Below, piece by piece: positions 1-10,012 of a stretch of DNA of 23,639 nucleotides. The notes beneath the pieces are model-generated. The model had not been told where the DNA came from. It ran no database searches and worked only from the letters and a program-made list of their open reading frames with translations. Source of the stretch: Selaginella kraussiana (taxonomy: Eukaryota; Streptophyta; Lycopodiopsida; Selaginellales; Selaginellaceae). The stretch covers positions 1 through 23,639 of the forward strand of contig LDJE01083282.1 in assembly GCA_001021135.1 (NCBI GenBank), given 5' to 3'. The stretch's first letter is position 1, and each line of letters begins with the position of its first letter. A program made the translations under genes and the position numbers.

Positions 1-325
1 ACCGACAACTTCCCGTGGTGCAGCTGCTCAAAAGAAATGTCAACGGACGATGCAATAGCAAGAGCAGAGGCTGGGCGAAACTCACGAGGAAAGAAAGTGG
101 TGCCCACTCATGGGATGGAAAGGAAAGTTTGGAGAAAGGCGTGCGACAGTATATTCCTGAGATCTATTTGTTGACCTAAATCCTTGGTGCAAATTTTTTG
201 ACCTAAATCCCTGGTGCGAAGGAAGCTCAAGAGCGATCTCCCATCATCGGTATCGTATCAGAGTTTCCCGATTAAGAAGCTGTTGTGAATGAGAGTAATG
301 AAATTGGTGCCCTAATTCGTGGATA
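1..325. other. Window edge and 5' flank of the MAU2 gene
   Basis: No gene is recognised here. A plus-strand frame is open from base 1 to a TGA at 172-174, with an ATG at 37 giving 45 residues. It could be the tail of a gene cut by the window edge, but its composition matches nothing I know and the opposite strand is also open over part of the same stretch. The rest, about 175-325, is taken as promoter and 5' leader of the MAU2 gene. It holds a 27-bp-spaced direct repeat described separately. Confidence 0.4.
171..220 (+). repeat. Two-copy direct repeat, 27-bp period
   Basis: The 23-base unit beginning TTGACCTAAATCC occurs at 171-193 and again at 198-220 with two mismatches. Each copy contains TTGACC, the core of a W-box (the element bound by WRKY factors). 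The copies lie 106-155 bp upstream of the MAU2 start codon, so they could be promoter sites or simply a small local duplication. Confidence 0.7.
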
Positions 326-2966
326 ATGGAAGCAGTGGCGGAGGGGCTATGGCTTCTTGCGGAGAGATTCTACAGCAGCGGCAACATCCCTCAAGCGCTG
401 AAGTGCCTGGAGGCCATTTGCCAAAGTCGCATATCTTTCCTACCGGTTGTAGAGGTGAAGACGCGCCTGCAGATTGCAACGCTGCTACTAGATCATGCGG
501 ACAATCTCAAGCATGCAAAAACCCATCTTGAACGGGCGGTATGTTGTCGTCTCATTGCTCTTGAATCCTCCTTGCCTCTGACCTCCTCAGCAAATCCTAC
601 TGAAGCAAATACCCTCTTGCTTTGAGCTAAAATGCAGGGCCTTCGGCCTGTTGAGCCGCTGCTACCATCTCAGCGAGGTTGCCCCTCAGAAGCAGACCCT
701 CAAGAGAGCTTTGGAGCTGGCGACGTCGGTGGATGGGTAAATATATTAGTTACGTTTTCTCCTAACTTGCAGCCGCAGAACGCCGTCAGCTCATATGTGG
801 GCTTGCAACTTCAACTTGCAGCTTGCCAACGCGCTAATGTTCGAGGCAGACTTGTCGGGCGCTATACGGGCCTTGGAGTCAGGTCTTCAACATGCTGCCA
901 AGGCAGGCATATCTTTCCTCGAGGTTGGTTTAGGGCCCAAGCTTGAAATGTGAGACTAACTCCTTTCCTTGTGTAGCTGGTTTTTGCTACTTCAATGCTG
1001 CATATTCGCCTCATGCAGTCGGATGATTCTTCGGTCTTGGAACAGGCAGTTACCCGCTGCGATTGCCTTTGGAACGTGGTTCCACGAGAGGTTCTAAGAC
1101 TCATGACCATGTATAGGAGGAAACTCATTCCTTGTCTTTGTTCAGAGCTCGTCGAGCCTCCTGGGCCTGTACGTTTACAATCAGCTTCAGCACGTCTTCT
1201 ACTACCTCCGTCTGTGCGACTATAAAGCGGCACAGTATCATGTTGATCTTCTGGACAATGCACTCGCCACAACCTACGTCAAGACAGAGGACCAAAAGCA
1301 AGCCGAGGAAAAACAAGCACGTCATTTGCAGCTGCAGCAGCAACAATCCCAAGTACAGCAGGAGATAGGATGGATTCAGGAAGAGCTCAAGTTGTTTGGG
1401 ATATCGCAAGTGGCCAGGGAGTCGCGAGCTTCTGAGTTGCGGGAGTTGGAGCATCGGCAGCAAGAGCTAGGCCAGCAAGTGGCTAACTTGGATGCTATGG
1501 AGGCATGCATCAAGGTCATCCAGGATCCTAAGCTCCCACTTGGTGCATTTCCGTTGGACGGTGAATGGCTGCCCACGGGTGCTATTCTTGTTCTCTCCGA
1601 CTTGATGGCCATTGCATGCGCCCGGCCCAAGGGTATGTTCAAGGAGTGTACAAAGCGCCTTCAGTCCGGCTTGGCTCTTGTCAAAGGTACGTACAGTGCT
1701 GGTTTAGGCAGGGCAGGGGCAGGGTTAAACCTTCTTGATTCCAGACCAACTTTTCAAGCTTGGCATATCTGCGACTACGAGAGGTTTGTTGTTTTCGCCC
1801 AAGCTTGGCATGCTTACTGGTGATTTATATATATTTCAGAGCAGCACTTGCCGGGATGGTCCATCTATACGGCAGGTGTACACCTCATGCTGTTGATCCA
1901 CCTGCTCGAAAGCAAATTCGTGATTGAGCTAACTCGGACAGAGTTAATGGACGCTCAAGAAGTAGGTTTCGTGTATGTCACCTCCTCCTGCCACTTACAT
2001 TTTTACTCAGACGTTACTTCAACTGCTGGAGCTTTGTTCGCGTTTTCCAACAATGCTACACAACTGCGGCAGCACAGTTCACGTTCTGCTTGGCCATTAT
2101 GCGCACTCTGTAGGTTGTTTTCGAGAAGCTGCCTTGCACTTCGTAGCCGGGGCTAAGGTAAGGTATTCCGTTTCTCGTATCCCTTCCTCATCATGCCTCC
2201 AGGCAACTGAAAGCAGGGCTTCGCAGGCGATGTGCCATGTTTATGCTGCCATCTCGCTTATTTGTAAAGGAGATACCGATTCAGCTTCTCAGGTGCGTGT
2301 GTGTGAATACTTTGAAATATTTTTCAACGTGTGTGACAGGCCCTTGACCTGGTAGGCCCAGTTTACCGAGCCATGGATTCGTATGTTGGAGTTCGAGAGA
2401 AGGCGATGGTGCTCTTTGCGTCTGGCCTTCTACAAATGAAGCAAAATAGCCCACAAGAAGCCAGGTAAGGAGGTTTAGGGTTTGGGGTTCTAAGTCTCAA
2501 CATTGTTTGCAGGACTCGGCTGTCAAGCGGACTTAAGGTTACTCACAAGCAGCTCGGCAACCATCAACTGCTCTCACAGTATTTGACTGTTCTGGGAAGT
2601 CTTGCCCTTGCCATGCACGACACTGGGCAAGCCCGTGATATCCTCAAGTCGTCTTTCATTCTAGCGAAAGCACTTCACGACGTCCCAGCCCAGATCGGAG
2701 TTTTGTCTGCCCTCACAGGTACTACTACTTAGCGCCCCATCGTGTAAACTGCTCCTGCAGAGTTGTACCGCGAGATTGGAGAAGCGGAAAAGGCCGAAGA
2801 GAACTTGGAGTACGAGCAACGGAAAATCGAGGAACTCAGGACGTTGATTGCCCATGCAGTCTCGTCTAACAACCACCATCTTCTTGTCAAGGTATTGTTG
2901 CAGACGGGCTTCCTTTCTAATAATTACAATGCTCTGCTGCAGTACGGTCTTCAAATGGGCAATTAG
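326..2966 (+). CDS. MAU2: MAU2/SCC4 sister chromatid cohesion factor (cohesin loader subunit)
   Basis: Predicted protein of 686 residues from 11 exons: 326-538, 591-736, 773-923, 977-1090, 1146-1686, 1840-1961, 2011-2157, 2203-2292, 2340-2464, 2513-2718, 2761-2966. All junctions are GT-AG and all phases close. The N-terminus (LWLLAERFYSSGNIPQALKC) and the helical repeats that follow resemble plant SCC4 and animal MAU2, a TPR-like superhelix that wraps the N-terminus of SCC2/NIPBL and loads cohesin onto chromatin in the nucleus. Length fits the family (about 600-730). A Gln-rich helix lies near residues 265-310. The start is the first ATG in frame with this homology. The last exon could hold one more intron of 51 nt (2893-2943, GT...CTGCTGCAG), which would keep the frame and only shorten the tail. 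The stop lies 8 bp from the stop of the opposing PPR gene. Confidence 0.88.
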
Positions 2967-2974
2967 GAACAATG

Positions 2975-4999
2975 TTACTGTAATCTGTGAATATCGGATA
3001 ACAAGACATAGGAAGACGAGTCGGGCATGTCCAGGACTTGGGCGGCGACAACCCGAGCTGCACCTTCAAGGCTACGGTGGTCTCTGCAAGCACCAAGGAA
3101 GGTCGTAAGCGTGATATCATCTGGCGCCATGGGCATCTTGTGAAGAAACTCCTCCGCTCTGTCCATTTTGCCGGCCCGCCCCAAGAGGTCGATGATACAA
3201 CCATAGTGCTCATTAGAAGCCACGATATTGTAGTCATCTTTCATTGAAGCAAAAAATTGACAACCGTCTTTCCAAAGTCCCATATGGCTGCAAGCAGATA
3301 GCACGGTGATATACGAGATGCCGTTTGGCACGGTCCCACCTTGCTCCATGGCTCTGAAAAGGCAAAGAGTATCTGGTGCATGTCCGTTCTGGGAATATGC
3401 GCTCAACATTGTGTTCCAAGTTCCTACATGCCGCCCATGCAATCTGTCAAATGTATGCCTTGCATTTTCAATGTTCCCACACTTGCCATACATATTGATT
3501 AGTGCATTCATAAGCACTATATTGGACTGGTAGCCGCATAAGTTGATCTCTTGGTGGATCATTCTTCCCAGTGCCAAGTTTGAACAAGCTGCACATGCAT
3601 CAAGGATGCTAACACAGGCAATGGCATCAGGCTTGATACCCTCGATGTCCATGAATCTGAAGTAGTGCAAGGCTGCTTTTCCGTCTCCTGCTTGTGCATA
3701 ACCTGCAATCATGGAACTCCAAGCAATGAGATCCTTGACGGGCAATTGTTCAAACAACTTCACAGCCTCGTCCACCATGCCACACTGTGTGTAACCATTG
3801 ATTAGAACGTTCCACGTTACAAGCGTTCTCACAGGAGTTTCATCAAACACCGCCTTTGCGTTGCATGCAAAGCCATTTTGAGCATAGGCCGCCAGCATGG
3901 ACGTCCACGAAATAACACCCCACCTGGGCATCTTGTCGAACACAAGCTTGGCACCCTCAACCATAGAATTGCGCCCGTAGGCACATATCATGGAGTTCCA
4001 CGACACTGCATTCCTCTCGTTCATAGAATCAAATAGCTGTTTAGCGCCGGCCAAATGCCCAGACTCCGCATAAGCAGACAGCATGTCGGTCCAGGTGATG
4101 ATATCATGCTGCGGCATTCTGTCCAGAACCTCTCTAGCCTCTAGCCAATCTTTTCCAAATGCTGATAAAAATGTGTTCCATGAAACTATATCGCGCCTGG
4201 GCATCATCTGGTGGATCCTTCGAGCCTCGCTCGAATAATCACCACGGGAGTAGGTTGCTAACATAACGTTCCAAGTCACGGTATCACGAACCACCATACC
4301 TTCAAACATGGCTTTTGCAGATGCAACGTGCCCCCGTCGGCCATAGGCTGCAATTATGGCATTGTAGGCGAGTGTGTTCGTTTCTGGCATCTGTTGTAGC
4401 ATGGACAAAGCGGCTTCAACCCTGCCACTTTGTCCGAGTGCCTGGATCATCACAGTACACGATACGAGGCCCCACTGCGAAATCCTGTCGAACACGCCTT
4501 TGGCTTCGTCTAAATGCCCATTTTGGGCATATGCAACGACCATGGCGTTCCAAGTGACTACGTTGTGTTGGGGAATTGAGTCAAATATAGATTTTGCCTC
4601 TTCAACGAGGCCTTGGCGTGCAAATGTAGTAAGCATTGAGTTCAAGGTGATCACGTTCCTTTCAGGCATCTTGTGAGAGATGGACATGGCAACGCCAATG
4701 TCCCCATTCTCAGCGTAGGCTGAGAAAAGCATGTTCCAGGAGTAAGCATTCCGCGTGGGGATTTCATCGAATGTCTTCCGCGCCTCCTCAACAAAGCCAC
4801 ATCTGGAGTAGAAAAGCACAAGAAAATTTCCAAGAAGGGTATCTCCTGTCCTCCCCGACTCGATGAGATGAGCGTGAATACGGCGGCCCTCCCATATTAA
4901 CTTGTTCTGTATGCACAGCTTCAACGAGTCTACCAGAGCAGGCCTTTCCAGATGCCACAATTCCGGATTAGCAACACTCCTTGCAAACATATCGCTCAT
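2975..4999 (-). CDS. PLS-type pentatricopeptide repeat protein with clipped E motif
   Basis: Intronless, 674 residues. After a 50-residue leader containing a first partial repeat (GRRIHAHLIESG), about fifteen PPR motifs follow, mostly short 31-residue S-type units with the repeated pattern V-x-W-N-x-M-x-x-A-Y-x-x-N-G, then P/L/S triplets (IKPDAIACVSILDACAAC) and the linker ending in YGCIIDLLGRAGKM. PLS proteins bind organellar RNA one base per repeat and mostly direct C-to-U editing in plastids or mitochondria. The protein stops a few residues after YVLLSDI, inside the first E motif. The second E motif and any DYW deaminase domain are absent, so it would need a partner for editing or act in another RNA step. 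No clear transit peptide is visible. Its ATG lies 36 bp from the ATG of the divergent small ORF. Confidence 0.9.
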   Translation of the reverse strand: MSDMFARSVANPELWHLERPALVDSLKLCIQNKLIWEGRRIHAHLIESGRTGDTLLGNFLVLFYSRCGFVEEARKTFDEIPTRNAYSWNMLFSAYAENGDIGVAMSISHKMPERNVITLNSMLTTFARQGLVEEAKSIFDSIPQHNVVTWNAMVVAYAQNGHLDEAKGVFDRISQWGLVSCTVMIQALGQSGRVEAALSMLQQMPETNTLAYNAIIAAYGRRGHVASAKAMFEGMVVRDTVTWNVMLATYSRGDYSSEARRIHQMMPRRDIVSWNTFLSAFGKDWLEAREVLDRMPQHDIITWTDMLSAYAESGHLAGAKQLFDSMNERNAVSWNSMICAYGRNSMVEGAKLVFDKMPRWGVISWTSMLAAYAQNGFACNAKAVFDETPVRTLVTWNVLINGYTQCGMVDEAVKLFEQLPVKDLIAWSSMIAGYAQAGDGKAALHYFRFMDIEGIKPDAIACVSILDACAACSNLALGRMIHQEINLCGYQSNIVLMNALINMYGKCGNIENARHTFDRLHGRHVGTWNTMLSAYSQNGHAPDTLCLFRAMEQGGTVPNGISYITVLSACSHMGLWKDGCQFFASMKDDYNIVASNEHYGCIIDLLGRAGKMDRAEEFLHKMPMAPDDITLTTFLGACRDHRSLEGAARVVAAQVLDMPDSSSYVLLSDIHRLQ

Positions 5000-5035
5000 A
5001 CTAGTTCATTTTGAACGAAATTAGGGTTACTCTTA
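5000..5035. promoter_or_regulatory. 36-bp divergent intergenic segment with telo-box-like site
   Basis: Only 36 bp separate the PPR start codon (minus strand) from the ATG of the small TM ORF (plus strand). TAGGGTT at 5022-5028 matches seven of eight bases of the plant telo-box. Both leaders must start inside this segment or inside the partner's coding region. Confidence 0.45.
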
Positions 5036-5194
5036 ATGGATAGGAGGACGGAGATATGCCGCAGAGCTCTCAATCTATTCGTTGCTACCTGCGCTGTGGT
5101 GGTGGGAGTAGTCACGTACGCCAATTTGTCGCCCAGACCCGAGCAAGATGCAAACATCGCGAACAGGCGGAAGGGGAGCAACAACAATCCATAG
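5036..5194 (+). CDS. Small single-TM protein, 52 residues, unassigned
   Basis: An intact ATG-to-TAG frame too short for usual gene callers. The order of parts is a basic N-terminus (MDRRTEICRR), one hydrophobic helix at about residues 11-30 (ALNLFVATCAVVVGVVTYAN), then a polar tail with SPRPEQD and a basic patch NRRKG. That design suits a tail- or signal-anchored subunit of a mitochondrial or ER complex. I do not recognise the family. It fills the only gap between the PPR and CRR6 genes, has its own upstream telo-box-like site and ends 61 bp before the CRR6 stop codon on the other strand. The long frame on the opposite strand here looks like noise. Expression data or a homologue are needed to call it a gene. 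Confidence 0.5.
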   Translation: MDRRTEICRRALNLFVATCAVVVGVVTYANLSPRPEQDANIANRRKGSNNNP

Positions 5195-5255
5195 AATGTA
5201 TGATGCTTGTTTTTGAAATGCATAATACATAGGCAGCTATTTTGCCTTGAATTTG

Positions 5256-6193
5256 TCAAGGATGTGGGTTGGCCTCAACAAGCCTGTAGAGCAGCTCGTT
5301 GATGCCAAAGCCGATCATCCTCATCATGTCATTGATCTTCACCTCGGGCTTGGCCACCTTCCGCGCTATGAGCCAGTGGTGAACGACGAAGAGCTTATTC
5401 ATTGCAAACAGTTCCTGTGCCTCGGGGTTAAATACCACACCCAATCTCTTGCTCATCTGAACGAACCTGAAGAGAGTCAGCAATTCAGGGAAGGATTTGG
5501 CGAACCTGGTGAGGTACAAGCATGGCCGTGTATCGTGCCAGTTCGCCACCCCGCCAGTCGAGGACTACGGGGAGCCACGGGTAGGCAGCATCGAGTCGAA
5601 GGAACCAGAGTCTTATGTCCGGGAACTCGGACAGCTCTCGCGGATCGAGGGGATCCTCCCTCTCGTAGTTGATAACAAACCCCACGGTGCGGGTAAAGAG
5701 CTCCTTGGGATCACTGGGTGGCTCTGTTGTATTGTCACCTGCATTCATATATTGTTCGCACACCTGCAAATGAAAGAGGAACATTCTACACGGACGCACG
5801 CAAAACACGCACGACACAGTTTTTAGGAGCAAATTACCAATCTGGTGAACATATTTCCTCAGCAGCTCATGTGCTGGTGATAGGTCAAGCCTTTTCACTA
5901 TGTCATTGTCTAAAACAATATCGAAACGGCCTTGCGTAGGTGGTGGAGCAGGTCCAATCTCGGGCAGCTCTGCAAATGCAATATGTGCGACAAGCCCATA
6001 CAAAGCACAACACACCTTCCTCCTCGTTCAATGGTGGGAAGTCCACCTCTCTGGTTGGATCGTACACCGATGATACTGTAGTGCAGCATCGCCCTGTCCT
6101 TTGTGGTATTGTTGCCGATGCTACTGAATGCAACGGATTTTGTCTTGGCGAACCAAGCTTCCAAACGCAACAATTCAGTGCCAAGGCCGCCAT
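5256..6193 (-). CDS. CRR6: CRR6-like plastid NDH complex assembly factor
   Basis: Four exons (minus strand order 6193-6016, 5969-5838, 5738-5506, 5456-5256) give 247 residues, close to the angiosperm CRR6 length. Residues 1-45 or so are Ser/Thr/Arg-rich with few acidics, as in a chloroplast transit peptide. The core carries GRFDIVLDNDIVKRLDLSP, then TVGFVINYEREDP, DPRELSEFPDIRLWFLRLDA, YPWLPVVLDWRGGELARY and GVVFNPEAQELFAM, the block typical of the CRR6/DUF1817 family shared with cyanobacteria. In flowering plants CRR6 is a stromal factor for assembling NdhI into the membrane-arm-proximal part of the chloroplast NDH complex (cyclic electron flow). I chose the ATG at 6193; frames extended upstream have no earlier ATG before the CDPK stop. 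The second intron must use the acceptor just before 5738, because the earlier AG gives a stop codon. The start lies only 26 bp after the CDPK stop codon on the same strand. Confidence 0.87.
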
Positions 6194-6219
6194 AGCCAAG
6201 AGCCCTAATGCTCCCTTCT

Positions 6220-8334
<2,115 letters not shown>

Positions 8335-8406
8335 TTCTCGCGCGCACCTTCTAGGGCACTTTGTACAAAATCGTTTCTAGAAGTAGTACGGGGCTACATT
8401 TTCAAC

Positions 8407-9866
8407 TCAAGATGAAACAGTCACTGGCTCCTCTTGTAGGCAAGCCAGATGCCTTGTCAACTGGTTGCGAGCTAGCTCTGCGATTTCCACCTGCACACAA
8501 AACGACGTCAACGTTACTTGTAATACCAGAAACTGTTTTCCTGTTTACCACCTTGGCTAGCCATGTCCGCAGCTCCCTTCTCATATCCTTGGATCTTTGC
8601 CTTAGCTTCATGTAGTCCAGAACGTTTGGAAGTAGCAGGTTTTCACCTTTGGCAGCAGTTAAATACTCCATGTTGATCCTTTCCTGTTGTATATATGGGG
8701 TTTTCGAAATCACATTGCGTATTAAAGTAGTACCCGTTCTTTCTTCTCTCCGTGTACTTGCTCCTTGAACCTTTTTATCATAGGCGTCCTATCAGCAAGA
8801 TCCCTCTTGACATTAACATTCTTCTGGATCTCCTCTTGCAAAGTCTGGCGCATCTTTTGTTGTTGCTGCAGCAAGCACGCAATAAAGTTCTGGTTCATGT
8901 GACTTTGAGAAGTTGTACCAAGATGATGTTTCGGGTGCGGATTCTGGATTTCACGACAATTGTGTGCCGTCCAGCAACTTGGTTGCCCAAGTCCGTGTTT
9001 AGTCTCTTAAGCTCGGAAATGTCTGATTCATTGAGGATGTCCCGGATGTCCACTTTCTTATCAAGCTGCTCTGTGAGCTCTGTTATTGAATTCTGCAGTC
9101 TCTGGTTCCTTGCTTGTAGTTTTTCCTTGATCATACGCTTGCTAATGTTCCTTCCGGTCAAAAATCTGCACACAAGCAAGCCAAGGAAATGGATTTGTAA
9201 CACAATACACTAAACGGTTGTAAACCTGCTCATGTCCTCGGTGTAAGGCTTGCCCGAAGGATTAAGCAGCTCCGCGAACTGGAGCACATTTCTGTGCAGC
9301 TCGTGCCTGTCCTTTCGGGCTGTGTTGATATTGTAGTTTGCAACGTCAAGCAAGTTCTTGAGACCGTCTAAAACATCGTTCTTTTCATTCTTCACACGCT
9401 CTAGTCGTTTCTCAAGGGCACCACACAGCTCCTCGATGATCTCACACTTCTCCTCCCAGGTCATGGGAGGAAGCATATCGTCATTGGGCTTGAGGTCCTC
9501 ATTGTCCTCTTGAAATCCCACGAACACCTTGCTACCATCCTTGTACCGCCGTAACGACTTTCTGGAGCTTCCAGAGGAGCCTTTGCTTGTCGAGGAGGAG
9601 CTCTTGCTGAGATACTTGTCGCCGGAGCTGGAGGTGCTCCTGCGCATGCTAATGAGGCTGCTGCTGTCAGAGAGACCGCTCTGGTAGCTGGGGCTCGAGT
9701 AGTCTTCTGACTGTCGAGCAGCGACCGCGGCCTCATCTTCATCTTGCCAGGAGACGGAGCTGCCCGAGCGAGTCTGCTGCGATTGAAGTGATGGCGACTG
9801 GGAATAGGAGGCCCCGGATTGCGACGAGGACACCGTCTTGTTCGATGCTTCCGCAGGCCGATCCAT
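8407..9866 (-). CDS. CFAP263: CFAP263/CCDC113-like axonemal coiled-coil protein
   Basis: Five exons: 9866-9226, 9165-8919, 8865-8734, 8683-8552, 8490-8407, giving 411 residues (human CCDC113 is about 377). The first 110 residues are Ser-rich and disordered. Coiled coil follows from about 130 (MTWEEKCEIIEELCGAL). The diagnostic order of the CCDC113/CCDC96 domain (DUF4201) is visible: MIKEKLQARNQRLQ, then ESDISELKRLNTDL, then LLLPNVLDYMKL and TWLAKVEIAEL near the C-terminus, matching the family ending W-x-x-KVEIAE. In algae and animals CCDC113 pairs with CCDC96 near radial spoke 3 and the nexin-dynein regulatory complex in motile cilia. The exon 2/3 junction is the least certain part, as similarity is weak around residues 280-300. 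Expression would be expected in male gametophytes. The related CCDC96/CFAP184 is the main alternative. Confidence 0.75.
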
Positions 9867-10012
9867 CGACGAGGAGCCCAGCCAGCGCCGGAAAAGTGAA
9901 AGTGCACTTTCCCGGCGTAGTCATCGCTCTCCAAACGACACACTACACTCTCCCGCCTCTTCAGAACTCGAATTTTTTTTTTCGTAACAGAAATAAATAA
10001 TCATTTTTGGAA

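Noticed and set aside
1-174. Open plus-strand frame at the window edge as the tail of an upstream gene
   Set aside because: 57 open codons with no recognisable content; the opposite strand is also open over part of the stretch. Kept only as a note in the flank description.
4996-5259. Minus-strand frame of 87 codons between PPR and CRR6
   Set aside because: It overlaps the PPR start, lacks ordered features and lies opposite the better-structured 52-residue TM ORF.
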